DNA of 11,827 nucleotides from an uncultured Collinsella sp. (GTDB lineage Bacteria > Actinomycetota > Coriobacteriia > Coriobacteriales > Coriobacteriaceae): contig URNQ01000033.1 in assembly GCA_900549245.1 (NCBI GenBank), positions 1 through 11,827 of the forward strand. Reading direction: 5' to 3'. This document shows, one piece after another, positions 1-6,765 of this stretch. Within the stretch, counting starts at the first letter, position 1. The number at the start of each line of letters is the position of its first letter. The notes under the pieces are model-generated. The model saw only the letters and a list, made by a program, of their open reading frames with translations. It had not been told where the DNA came from and searched no databases. The translations under genes were made by a program, and so were the position numbers.

Positions 1-321
1 GGCGCGAACCTGTCGCAGGGCCAGCGCCAGCTGCTCGCCATTGCGCGCGTGGCTGTTGCCGACCCGCCCGTGCTCATCTTGGACGAGGCCACGAGCTCTA
101 TCGACACGCGCACCGAAAAGCTCATCGAGCGCGGCATGGACCGCATCATGCGTGGCCGCACCACGTTTATGATCGCGCACCGCCTGTCCACCGTCCGCGA
201 CGCCGACGCCATCATGGTCCTCGAACACGGCCGCATCATCGAGCGCGGCACGCACGAAGAGCTGCTCGCTCAGCACGGCGAGTACTGGCAGCTGGCGCAT
301 GGCTTAAAAGAGTTGGATTAA
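1..321 (+). CDS. ABC exporter ATP-binding domain, C-terminal fragment (5' end outside window)
   Basis: Only the last 106 residues are present, read in frame from the first base to a TAA at 319-321. What is seen is the back half of an ABC nucleotide-binding domain: the signature motif LSQGQRQ (residues 4-10), Walker B LILDE (25-29, with the catalytic Glu at 29), the D-loop SSID (32-35) and the H-loop His in AHRLST (H60). The family order and the closing GxIxExGTHEEL segment match the NBD of MsbA/MdlB-type exporters, in which a six-helix membrane domain is fused upstream to this ATPase. It would power export of a lipid, drug or peptide at the cytoplasmic membrane; the substrate cannot be told. 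Many such proteins in Actinobacteria work as heterodimers encoded by adjacent genes, so a partner may lie upstream. The catalytic residues in this half look intact. Confidence 0.95.
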   Translation, partial: GANLSQGQRQLLAIARVAVADPPVLILDEATSSIDTRTEKLIERGMDRIMRGRTTFMIAHRLSTVRDADAIMVLEHGRIIERGTHEELLAQHGEYWQLAHGLKELD

Positions 322-370
322 CCCGTTCGAGCACGATGCCTTGACCTCTCCGTGTCCCTCATCTCGCCTC

Positions 371-435
371 AAACCATCACAACATTCGACGTTTTTTGCC
401 AAAATCGGGAAAAGCATCGAATGTTGTGATGGTTT
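371..435. repeat. Palindromic intergenic element, family A copy 1
   Basis: A perfect 19-bp inverted repeat (arms 371-389 and 417-435, core CATCACAACATTCGA) encloses a 27-nt loop. The loop itself can form a weaker inner stem (394-400 with 407-413, one mismatch). The element sits about 50 bp after the ABC transporter stop and 100 bp before the next gene. The right arm runs into a short T-run (433-437), so it could act as a transcription terminator. The same element recurs at 1612-1678 in the same orientation and at 5720-5784 in reverse, so it is a dispersed repeat and not a gene-specific signal. Confidence 0.9.
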
Positions 436-536
436 TTCTACCACTCGATCGGGCGGAATCGCTTTCTTGCGCACGAAGGTGTGCGGACCCGTGGGCAGGG
501 GAATAAGGTTGGTTATCCGACTCCATTGGAGGGCTC

Positions 537-1574
537 ATGGACCTGCCGATCGTCCTGTCCCATAAGACTGCCTGGCTGTACCACAACGTGGCGCGCCCGT
601 CCGAGCCGCTCTCGCGAGCAAGCAGCCTATACGATGAGGACTCGCTTGCTAACGAGGCGGAGCCGACTGCGGACCTGCCCAAATTGGGGCTCGATGCCAA
701 GGGGCTGAGGGCTTCGACGGCAGTTGGGATCGTTACCGACTATCTGGTTTCGCTCGGTATTCCACGAGAAGAGCTCGATCATATCGATACGCTCGTCAAC
801 TTTGATTTTGAGCGCTCGACGCCGGCTGGATTTAGGTGCCACGTGTTTGGGGCGCCGGTACCTCCAGGCCATCTTATCGAGGTGGCAGAGGGCCTTCTAG
901 TGGTTGATGAGGCCATGTGCTTTGTCCAAGCGGGTTCGTGGATGAGTGAGCCCGAACAGCTGGAATATGGCTATGAAATCTGCGCCCGATATCATTTGAA
1001 TCATCTGTCGACAGACGATTATGTCGAGATGGGGCAGAGGTATACCGTTGCCGACTTGATTGCCTATTGCAATGAGAACCGATCTCGTCAGGGGGCTATA
1101 CGCGCGGCCGCCGTGCTCAAGCGCGTGCACGATGGCGCGCGGTCGCCCATGGAGACGGCCACCGCAATCATGGTCGTAGCAAAACGTTCCCAGGGCGGGC
1201 TGGGATACGCCAAGATCGAGCTCAACCGTCGGGTCGATGTTCCCAACGAGTTCAAGTATCTCGCTAAGGCTGGGTATTTCGAGATCGACGTATATGCGCC
1301 TGCGAGCGGTACGGGGATTGAATACAACGGCTCGGACCATCTTGATAAACAGCGCAGCGCATCTGATGCGGAGCGTATGACCGTGCTGAGCGCGCTGGGC
1401 TTTAGGATGATCGTCCTCACCGGGACTCAGTTTGCCCACCAGCTGCAATTGCACCGGGCTATGAACGCCATCGCACTCGCGATGGGCCTTAAGTGCGACC
1501 GAAGCGAAGCGTTCCAAAAGCGGCAGAACGACCTGCGAGAATTCGTGATTCGGCACTGGGACGGCGGTCTTTAG
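537..1574 (+). CDS. AbiEi-like/DUF559 protein with Vsr-type nuclease fold
   Basis: This encodes 345 residues. The ATG at 537 is chosen because GGAGGG (528-533) lies three bases upstream and the protein begins naturally there (LSHKTAWLYH). Residues 1-170 resemble the AbiEi-like N-terminal part found on many actinobacterial DUF559 proteins, including a segment with a 'VFGAPVPPG' turn and a conserved Leu-rich helix. Residues 200-300 carry what looks like a very-short-patch-repair/PD-(D/E)XK fold: SPMET (E206), FEIDVY (D251), GIEYNG (E262), then an Asp-Arg helix (D277, R280) and a beta strand FRMIVLT (289-295). E206, D251 and E262 are the expected metal-binding acids. No membrane segment or signal peptide is seen. 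Such proteins are common, mostly uncharacterised, and suspected to act on nucleic acid or in abortive-infection-like roles; no cognate toxin gene is beside it. The gene is bracketed by two family A palindromes. Fold assignment is fairly sure, function is not. Confidence 0.75.
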   Translation: MDLPIVLSHKTAWLYHNVARPSEPLSRASSLYDEDSLANEAEPTADLPKLGLDAKGLRASTAVGIVTDYLVSLGIPREELDHIDTLVNFDFERSTPAGFRCHVFGAPVPPGHLIEVAEGLLVVDEAMCFVQAGSWMSEPEQLEYGYEICARYHLNHLSTDDYVEMGQRYTVADLIAYCNENRSRQGAIRAAAVLKRVHDGARSPMETATAIMVVAKRSQGGLGYAKIELNRRVDVPNEFKYLAKAGYFEIDVYAPASGTGIEYNGSDHLDKQRSASDAERMTVLSALGFRMIVLTGTQFAHQLQLHRAMNAIALAMGLKCDRSEAFQKRQNDLREFVIRHWDGGL

Positions 1575-1611
1575 GGGCGCTTTGGTCCTTCTACGGGGTG
1601 CCGTGGGCAGG

Positions 1612-1678
1612 CAAACCATCACAACATTCGACGTCTTTTGCCAATAACGGGAAAAGCATCGAATGTTGTGATGGTTTG
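1612..1678. repeat. Palindromic intergenic element, family A copy 2
   Basis: A perfect 20-bp inverted repeat (arms 1612-1631 and 1659-1678) with the same core as the copy at 371-435 and a loop that differs from it at only a few positions. It lies in the same orientation, 37 bp after the stop of the AbiEi-like gene. There is no strong T-run after the right arm, so terminator function is uncertain. The remaining gap to moaA (1679-1808) holds a TATTAT box at 1764-1769 that could be a -10 element for moaA, with no convincing -35. Confidence 0.9.
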
Positions 1679-1808
1679 TATGCTGAGGATGGGCTTGGGA
1701 AGCCGGTTTTGCTCGAAGCGACCTGTCCTGTCGTACGGGTGTCGGCATGATTCTCCCGTGGGGTATTATGTTTTCCGAAGAATAAAACGCCGCGTGAGGG
1801 GAGGCTGC

Positions 1809-2864
1809 GTGGACGGGCACGTGCAACATGACGGCTTTGGCCGCGATATCAACTACCTGCGCATTGCCGTTACCGACAAGTGCAATTTCCGCTGCATTTA
1901 CTGCATGCCGGCCGATGGCGTGGCGCCCCGCGCGCACGACGAGCTGCTCAGCGCCGAGGAAATCGCCCGCTTTGTGCGCCTGGTGGCGGGGGAGGGCATT
2001 CGCCGCGTGCGCCTGACGGGTGGCGAGCCGCTGGTCAGCCGCCGTATCATCCCGCTCATTCGTGACATCCGCGCGATCCCGCAGATCGAGGACATCTCGC
2101 TCACCACCAATGGTGCCCTGCTGCCCAAGCTGGCGCCGCAGCTCAAAGACGCCGGGCTTAACCGCGTCAACATCTCGCTCGACACGCTCGATCCTACGCT
2201 CTTTGGAAAGATCACGCGTCTAGGTCGACTCGAGCAGACCATGGCCGGCATCGACGCGGCGCTTGCCTGGGGCTTTGAGCCTGTTAAGGTCAACTGCGTT
2301 GTAGTGCGCCGGCTCAACCAGGATGTGGCGGCCCTTGCGCGGCTCACGCTCGACCGCCCCATCCACCTGCGCTTTATCGAATACATGCCCATCGGCGACG
2401 AGCACACGAGCTCGCATTGTGCCGTAGACCCTCACGCGCCCACGCTCAATCCCGAGCTGTGGGATGCGAGCGACACCGTGCCGAGCGACGAGCTGCGGGC
2501 TCGCATCAATACCGGGGCCGCCGCGGCGGGACTGGGCGAGCTCGAGCTGCTCGACATCAACGACGCTCCTGCCGGCGCGGGCCCTGCGCGCTATTGGCAC
2601 TTTCCGGGCGCGGCGGGAACAGTCGGCTTCATCAGCGCCATGTCCAACCATTTTTGCGCGAATTGCAACCGTCTGCGCCTGACGGCCGATGGCAACGTGC
2701 GCCCGTGCCTGTTCAGCGATGCCGAGTATTCGGTGCGTGAGGCGCTGCGCCGTGGTGATGATATGCAGGTACTTTCGATTTGGCGCGATGCCGTGGCCCA
2801 CAAACCGCAGGAACACGCGATAATTGAGGGCACGCAACGATTTATGTCCCAAATCGGAGGATGA
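1809..2864 (+). CDS. moaA: GTP 3',8-cyclase MoaA (radical SAM, Moco biosynthesis)
   Basis: This encodes 351 residues of a radical SAM enzyme that converts GTP to 3',8-cyclo-7,8-dihydro-GTP, the first step of molybdenum-cofactor synthesis in the cytoplasm. The N-terminal 4Fe-4S motif CNFRCIYC gives C25, C29 and C32. The SAM-binding GGEP is at 71-74. The second, GTP-binding cluster is formed by C283, C286 and C300 (CANC, then 13 residues, then C). The GPARYW and GFISAMSNHFC blocks and the C-terminal Gly-Gly tail (350-351) are all in place, so the enzyme looks fully active. I chose GTG at 1809, four bases after GGGGAGG (1798-1804). A longer in-frame start at 1638 would translate the upstream palindrome and add residues absent from the family. 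The stop overlaps the Shine-Dalgarno region of the next gene: GGAGG at 2856-2860 lies inside moaA, and only four bases separate the two genes, so they form an operon. Confidence 0.96.
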   Translation: MDGHVQHDGFGRDINYLRIAVTDKCNFRCIYCMPADGVAPRAHDELLSAEEIARFVRLVAGEGIRRVRLTGGEPLVSRRIIPLIRDIRAIPQIEDISLTTNGALLPKLAPQLKDAGLNRVNISLDTLDPTLFGKITRLGRLEQTMAGIDAALAWGFEPVKVNCVVVRRLNQDVAALARLTLDRPIHLRFIEYMPIGDEHTSSHCAVDPHAPTLNPELWDASDTVPSDELRARINTGAAAAGLGELELLDINDAPAGAGPARYWHFPGAAGTVGFISAMSNHFCANCNRLRLTADGNVRPCLFSDAEYSVREALRRGDDMQVLSIWRDAVAHKPQEHAIIEGTQRFMSQIGG

Positions 2865-2868
2865 TCAT

Positions 2869-4173
2869 ATGGCCAAGAGCAGGTACGCCGATGCCACCAA
2901 GGCCGCTCGCAGGGCCGCGATGTCTGCCCACAAAGTCACGGCTGCGGCGAATGCTGGTAACGCCGACGCGTCCGCGCAGTCGACTGCCAGTGCCGCCACC
3001 GAGCCCGCCCGCGACGCCCGTCGCGACGAGCTGACGCACGTGGACGCCAAGGGCGAGGTGCGCATGGTCGATGTGTCCGACAAGGCCGAGACCCATCGCA
3101 TCGCTATCGCCGAGGGCACCATCCTCATGCATCCCGAGACGCAGGCCATGGTGCTGCAGGACCGCGCCAAAAAGGGCGACGTGCTTGCCTGCGCGCGCGT
3201 GGCGGGCATCATGGCCATCAAACGCACGAGCGACATCATCCCCATGTGCCATCCGCTGCTCATTACCAAGAGCAAGTGCGACATTGCGCCCATCGCTCCG
3301 GCTGGGACGCCGGCCGAGGACGTGCCCGAGGGCTGGGCGCCGGCGCGCGCGGACGGGCAGGTTGGCTTTCACGTACTGGTTACGGCCGGCGTGACGGGCA
3401 AGACGGGTATCGAGATGGAGGCTCTGACCGGCGCGAGCGCCGCGTGCCTGACCATCTATGACATGTGCAAGGCGGTCGATCGCGGCATGGAGATCGTCGA
3501 CGTGCGTCTGCTGCACAAGGAAGGCGGCCGCTCGGGCGTATGGGATCGCGCAGAGCGCCAAGCCGCTGCTACTGAGGCCGTGGCCGCTGACGGTGCCGCA
3601 CCCGCGAACGCACCTGCCGCCGTCGCGCCTGCAGCTCCCCCTCCGGCCGTCCACGCCATCGCGTTTATCGGCTACCAAAACTCGGGCAAGACCACGCTCG
3701 TCGAGAAGGTCATCGCCGAGCTCACCCGCCGTGGCCTGCGCGTGGGTTCGCTCAAGCATCACGGGCACCACGGCTTCGATATCGACGTGCCCGCTAAGGA
3801 CACCTGGCGCCATCACCAGGCCGGATCCAAGCACGTGGGCCTCATCTGCGCCACGCGCTGGGCGGAGTACGCCGACACGCGGGAGGAGGATGAGATGCCC
3901 GCGCGCGAGCTGCTGTCGCGTTACAACGATGTCGACGTGGTGATCATCGAGGGCTACAAGACCGAGGGCTTCGACAACATCGTGGTTGCGCGCTCCGGTG
4001 TCGACCGTCTGCGCGGCAAGAGCTCGCTCGACCTGGTCGACGGTCACACGCTGGCCCTTGCCTGCAACGAAGCCCTGGCGCGTCAGGCCTTCGATGCCGG
4101 CTTTGCGACCCGAGCCATCAACATCAACGACGCCCGAGCCATCTGCGATCTGATCCAAGATCATCTGGCCTAA
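2869..4173 (+). CDS. moaC: MoaC-MobB fusion: cyclic pyranopterin monophosphate synthase joined to Mo-guanine-dinucleotide P-loop adapter
   Basis: This encodes 434 residues from the ATG at 2869, eight bases after GGAGG. Residues 1-52 are an Ala-rich, probably disordered N-terminal extension not seen in ordinary MoaC. Residues 53-226 are a complete MoaC: LTHVDAKG start, KGDVLACARVAGI, PMCHPL (125-130), GKTGIEMEAL, and the catalytic IYDMCK with D198 and K201, corresponding to the Asp/Lys pair of E. coli MoaC. MoaC turns the MoaA product into cPMP. Residues 227-260 are an Ala/Pro-rich linker. Residues 261-434 are MobB: a P-loop GYQNSGKTT (268-276), the LKHHGHHGFDID block (295-306), and a Walker B-like DVVIIEGYK (356-364). 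MobB binds GTP and assists MobA in making the guanine-dinucleotide form used by DMSO-reductase-family enzymes. Early and late Moco steps are thus joined in one chain. moaD, moaE, mobA and moeA are not in the window. The TAA is followed at once by a hairpin terminator. Confidence 0.95.
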   Translation: MAKSRYADATKAARRAAMSAHKVTAAANAGNADASAQSTASAATEPARDARRDELTHVDAKGEVRMVDVSDKAETHRIAIAEGTILMHPETQAMVLQDRAKKGDVLACARVAGIMAIKRTSDIIPMCHPLLITKSKCDIAPIAPAGTPAEDVPEGWAPARADGQVGFHVLVTAGVTGKTGIEMEALTGASAACLTIYDMCKAVDRGMEIVDVRLLHKEGGRSGVWDRAERQAAATEAVAADGAAPANAPAAVAPAAPPPAVHAIAFIGYQNSGKTTLVEKVIAELTRRGLRVGSLKHHGHHGFDIDVPAKDTWRHHQAGSKHVGLICATRWAEYADTREEDEMPARELLSRYNDVDVVIIEGYKTEGFDNIVVARSGVDRLRGKSSLDLVDGHTLALACNEALARQAFDAGFATRAININDARAICDLIQDHLA

Positions 4174-4212
4174 AACCTGCCAAAAAGGGACAGGTTTATT
4201 TTGGCAGGTTTT
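4172..4212 (+). terminator. Rho-independent terminator after moaC-mobB
   Basis: A perfect 14-bp inverted repeat (arms 4172-4185 and 4199-4212; stem core CCTGCC/GGCAGG flanked by A-runs and T-runs) begins inside the TAA stop codon. The right arm ends in TTTT and continues TTATC. The flanking A/T runs make it usable from both strands. Its loop carries GGGACAGG, the motif shared with other hairpins in this window. Confidence 0.85.
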
Positions 4213-4218
4213 ATCTGG

Positions 4219-4268
4219 GCAAACATCATTTCCACCACAAAGAGGCCAAGCACCTTTGTGGTGGTTTT
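4219..4268 (+). repeat. Terminator-like repeat, family B copy 1
   Basis: An 11-bp perfect stem (CCACCACAAAG at 4232-4242, CTTTGTGGTGG at 4254-4264) is followed by five T residues (4265-4269). A ~50-bp block around it is about 90% identical to 5790-5840, in the same orientation. It acts as a second terminator behind the Moco operon, or is a dispersed repeat that happens to look like one. Confidence 0.85.
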
Positions 4269-4272
4269 TGCT

Positions 4273-4309
4273 TTGGTAGATGTGTGGGACATGCCTTACA
4301 ATCTACCAA
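4273..4309 (+). promoter_or_regulatory. Candidate promoter for the MFS gene with overlapping inverted repeat
   Basis: TTGGTA (4273-4278) and TACAAT (4297-4302) are separated by 18 bases and match sigma-70-type -35 and -10 boxes at 4/6 and 5/6 positions. A perfect 9-bp inverted repeat, TTGGTAGAT (4273-4281) and ATCTACCAA (4301-4309), covers the -35 box and the end of the -10 box, the position expected of an operator. No regulator gene is adjacent. The promoter call is inference from sequence alone. Confidence 0.45.
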
Positions 4310-4347
4310 GTGGTTCATGGTGGGCGAAAAACGGAGAGAAGGGCTTG

Positions 4348-4427
4348 ATGCGTCCTTAATGTTTCATGCGGATAGATTGATTTGACAGACGGTGGCGAAT
4401 GCCCGCCGTCCGCATTCGTATGAAACA
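4348..4427 (+). promoter_or_regulatory. Structured 5' leader of the MFS gene: mini-ORF plus nested hairpin
   Basis: A strong GGAGAGAAGGG (4333-4343) precedes an ATG-CGT-CCT-TAA mini-ORF (4348-4359, Met-Arg-Pro). Directly after its stop, 4360-4373 can pair with 4414-4427 over 14 positions (12 Watson-Crick, two G-U). Inside that, GACGGTGG (4388-4395) pairs with CCGCCGTC (4403-4410), giving 8 bp with one G-U and a 7-nt loop. The outer right arm ends at the first base of the MFS Shine-Dalgarno AAGGAG (4427-4432). This layout resembles translation-attenuation leaders of some resistance and efflux genes; that role is inference. Confidence 0.4.
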
Positions 4428-4437
4428 AGGAGTCTCC

Positions 4438-5718
4438 ATGCTCGCCTCTCTTTTCTCAAAGCCTCAATCATCGCTGTCCGTGCAGGCCAAGCGCTTGGTG
4501 GCGATGCGCTTTCTCATCTACACCGGGTTTCAGACCAGTTATTTTATCGGCGTCATCGGAACGCTCACCTATGCGGACGATGCCTCGGTCGTCGCGACAT
4601 CGCTGGCCGTTCTGTTTATGAACGTTTTCGTGATCCTGGGATCCTTTGCGGGCGGCGCTGCGCTCGACGTCTGGGGTCCGCGCCGCCATTTCTTGCTGAG
4701 CATCGTCGGCGCGCTCGCAACTGGCACGGCGATCATCGCTTTTGGTAGCGCGACCGGCATCGTCCTGCTCGGCGCGGTGTTTCTGGGCTTTACGATGGGA
4801 TTCGCTCAGCCCATCGCCACGTCCTATCCGGCCTACCTCACCAATGACCCTGTCGAGCTCAAAGACATCAACTCCGCCATCGCCATGTTTTCAAACGTGA
4901 GTATCATCGTCGGACCCACGCTGGGCGGCTTTGTCGCGGCGGCTGCGTCGTCGCGCGCGGTGTTCGTGCTCATGATGCTCTTTACCGTACTGGCGTTCGT
5001 CGCCGGCTGGGGCTTTAGGCCGCAGACCAGCTATGTCGCCGGGGATGCGGATGCCGATTCGGCAGAGGAGGGGGAGCGTGCGGGGCAAAGCTCCAACCCC
5101 AGCACGTCCGCCCACGCCACCTTTGCAGCCAGCATCAAGACGGTCTTCACCAACAGCGTTCTCGCCCTGCTGTTTTGCATTATTTTTCTTTCGAACTTTG
5201 GCTACGGAGCCTTCGACCCGATCGAGTCGTTTTTCTATCGCGATGTCCTACACGTCGGCGTTGAGTGGATGGGCTGGCTCTCGTCGGCCTCGGGCGTGGG
5301 CGCGGTGCTGGGTGCCGTGCTCGCGCTCCGCTTGCCGCCGCATCTGGTCAACCTTAAAACACTGCTCGTGGCGCTCATGTCTGTAGGCCTGGGAAGCCTG
5401 CTCTATGTGGGGACGCCGTACGTGGGCGTGGCCCTCGTCGGCCAGATCGCCCTGGGCATAGCTTGGGGTGTCGTCAACCCGCTCCACAACACCATTGTGC
5501 AAACGACGGCACCGCTTGAGCAGCTCGGTCGCGTGAACTCGGTCATGGGCTTTGGCAATATGTTTGCCGGCGTGGCCCCGCTGGCGATTGCCCCGTGGCT
5601 GGCGGCGACATTTGGCATACAACGGACACTCGTGGGGGCAGGCATGGTCGTGACGGCGGTCCCTGCGGCGTTGCTGCTGTTTGGACGCAATCATTTGGAT
5701 CGTGCCGTAAAGCGGTAA
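4438..5718 (+). CDS. Major facilitator superfamily (MFS) transporter
   Basis: This encodes 426 residues, nearly all in hydrophobic segments consistent with a 12-helix MFS carrier in the cytoplasmic membrane. The ATG at 4438 is chosen because AAGGAG lies five bases upstream; in-frame ATGs at 4399 and 4420 lack a good ribosome site and fall in the leader hairpin. An MFS motif A-like GGAALDVWGPRR (72-83, D77, R82) sits between helices 2 and 3. A hydrophilic acidic loop (about 200-228) separates the two six-helix halves, as expected. Helix-rich blocks around 236-256, 286-300, 308-325 and 330-348 make the second half, and 'LGRVNSVMGFGNM' (363-375) is typical of the MFS_3/EntS-like drug and siderophore exporters. 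The substrate is unknown; export of a toxic small molecule is the best guess, proton-driven by family precedent. It is monocistronic: terminators lie before and after, with a palindrome starting two bases past the stop. Confidence 0.9.
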   Translation: MLASLFSKPQSSLSVQAKRLVAMRFLIYTGFQTSYFIGVIGTLTYADDASVVATSLAVLFMNVFVILGSFAGGAALDVWGPRRHFLLSIVGALATGTAIIAFGSATGIVLLGAVFLGFTMGFAQPIATSYPAYLTNDPVELKDINSAIAMFSNVSIIVGPTLGGFVAAAASSRAVFVLMMLFTVLAFVAGWGFRPQTSYVAGDADADSAEEGERAGQSSNPSTSAHATFAASIKTVFTNSVLALLFCIIFLSNFGYGAFDPIESFFYRDVLHVGVEWMGWLSSASGVGAVLGAVLALRLPPHLVNLKTLLVALMSVGLGSLLYVGTPYVGVALVGQIALGIAWGVVNPLHNTIVQTTAPLEQLGRVNSVMGFGNMFAGVAPLAIAPWLAATFGIQRTLVGAGMVVTAVPAALLLFGRNHLDRAVKR

Positions 5719-5719
5719 G

Positions 5720-5784
5720 AAACCATCACAACATTCGGTAAAAATCGCGATTTTGCCGAAAAACGTCGAATGTTGTGATGGTTT
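5720..5784. repeat. Palindromic intergenic element, family A copy 3 (reverse orientation)
   Basis: A perfect 18-bp inverted repeat (arms 5720-5737 and 5767-5784) has the same outer core as the elements at 371 and 1612. Its loop matches theirs only when read on the - strand (CGACGTTTTT near the right arm), so this copy is inverted. The loop contains a perfect 14-bp palindrome, AAAATCGCGATTTT (5741-5754). It begins two bases after the MFS stop codon and could end that transcript. Confidence 0.9.
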
Positions 5785-5789
5785 GGCCC

Positions 5790-5840
5790 GCAAACGTCAC
5801 TTCCACCACAAAGGGGGCCAGGCACCTTTGTGGTGGTTTT
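5790..5840 (+). repeat. Terminator-like repeat, family B copy 2
   Basis: A perfect 12-bp stem (CCACCACAAAGG at 5803-5814, CCTTTGTGGTGG at 5825-5836) is followed by TTTT (5837-5840). It is about 90% identical over ~50 bp to 4219-4268, with one extra G in the loop. Together with the palindrome just before it, it forms a tandem terminator-like block after the MFS gene. Confidence 0.85.
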
Positions 5841-5843
5841 GCG

Positions 5844-5868
5844 CCAAAGCGCCCCGTGTGCGCTTTGG
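5844..5868. repeat. Short GC-rich hairpin upstream of the HAD gene
   Basis: CCAAAGCGC (5844-5852) and GCGCTTTGG (5860-5868) form a perfect 9-bp stem with a 7-nt loop. The right arm joins the palindrome GGTATACC (5867-5874). No T-run follows. The CTTTGGTA at its end also follows the other family B copy (4271-4278), where it overlaps a candidate promoter, so a promoter for the HAD gene may start here, but I see no good -10 box. Confidence 0.55.
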
Positions 5869-5929
5869 TATACCATGAACGCCACTTCCAGATACACCCC
5901 ACACCGCCGCACAACCCAGAAAGGCCCCC

Positions 5930-6751
5930 ATGGACACCACCTTCAGCCACATCAAAGCCGTGTTCTGCGATATCGACGGCACGCTGCTCACGAGCCAGCA
6001 CACGGTGTCCCCGCGCACCGTTGCGGCGATCCGCGCCCTGCGCGAGCGTGGCATGCTCTTTGGCCTGTGCACCGGGCGCGACGCCCACGCGACCGAGGCC
6101 ATGTACGAGCTCTGGGGCATCGAAGGCCTGGTGGACGTGCTCGTGGGCTGCGGTGGCGCCGAGGTCATCGACCGCGCGCACGACATCAACGAGCTGAGCT
6201 ATCCGCTGTCGGGCGAGACCATCGCGCGCATCTGCAAGCACATGGCGGACCTTCCGGCAACGCCCGTCTGCCCCCGAGACGGCGTGTTCTACGTGCCCGA
6301 GAGCAACGCGTGCGTCGAGCACCTGTCGCGCGTCGACGGCGTACCTTACAAGGTGGTCGACTTTGCCGAGTTTTTGCGCGAGCCGCAGCCCAAGGTGATG
6401 TTTACCATGGCGCCCGAGGTGATGCCGCAGGTGATTGAGCGGGCATCGACGTTTGCCGATAACACTGTTAAGGCGGCGGCTCTGCAAACCACGCAGCGGC
6501 TCTACGAGTTTATGGATCCGCGCGTGTCCAAGACGCGCGGCCTTGTGCGCGTGGCGGAGCTCAACGACATGGAGCTCCAGGACATCTGCGTGTTTGGCGA
6601 TGCGGACAACGACACCTGCATGGTGGCTGACGCCGGCGTGGGCGTGGCCATGGCAAACGGTAGCGACGCCACCCGTGCCGCCGCCGATTTTGTAACCGCC
6701 AGCAACGACAAAGATGGCATCGCGATCTTTATCGAGGAACATCTGCTGTAG
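5930..6751 (+). CDS. Cof-type HAD-IIB family sugar-phosphate/phosphatase hydrolase
   Basis: This encodes 273 residues, the usual length of Cof/YidA-like HAD phosphatases. The ATG at 5930 has AGAAAGG about five bases upstream. All four HAD motifs are visible: motif I CDIDGTLL (nucleophile D14, acid/base D16), motif II CTGRD (T48), motif III Lys in SKTRG (K201), and motif IV FGDADNDTCM (D224, D228). Residues ~85-195 form the type IIB cap between motifs II and III, which sets substrate choice. It is a cytoplasmic Mg-dependent phosphatase, probably for a sugar phosphate or a flavin/nucleotide-type phosphate; the exact substrate cannot be read from sequence. It stands alone between hairpin blocks, so no pathway context helps. 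Confidence 0.93.
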   Translation: MDTTFSHIKAVFCDIDGTLLTSQHTVSPRTVAAIRALRERGMLFGLCTGRDAHATEAMYELWGIEGLVDVLVGCGGAEVIDRAHDINELSYPLSGETIARICKHMADLPATPVCPRDGVFYVPESNACVEHLSRVDGVPYKVVDFAEFLREPQPKVMFTMAPEVMPQVIERASTFADNTVKAAALQTTQRLYEFMDPRVSKTRGLVRVAELNDMELQDICVFGDADNDTCMVADAGVGVAMANGSDATRAAADFVTASNDKDGIAIFIEEHLL

Positions 6752-6765
6752 CGCCGGGGGAGAAC

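Noticed and set aside
474..489. 6-bp hairpin upstream of the AbiEi-like gene
   Set aside because: The stem is short with one G-U pair and no T-run; this is within chance expectation for GC-rich DNA.
1638..1808. Longer in-frame N terminus for moaA starting at 1638
   Set aside because: It would begin inside the palindromic element and has no ribosome site; GTG at 1809 has GGGGAGG and fits the family length.
897..1937. 346-codon - strand frame spanning the AbiEi-like gene, a palindrome and the moaA start
   Set aside because: It crosses a dispersed repeat and two well-supported + strand genes and has no domain signature.
2842..4164. 440-codon open frame on the - strand opposite moaC-mobB
   Set aside because: It mirrors a GC-rich gene with clear MoaC and MobB motifs; its own translation is low-complexity with no recognisable domain.
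4399..4437. Upstream in-frame starts for the MFS gene (4399, 4420)
   Set aside because: They lie in the leader hairpin without a good Shine-Dalgarno; the ATG at 4438 has AAGGAG at proper spacing.
371..5784. Repeats as a CRISPR array
   Set aside because: The copies are kilobases apart with genes between them, vary in orientation, and have no regular spacers.
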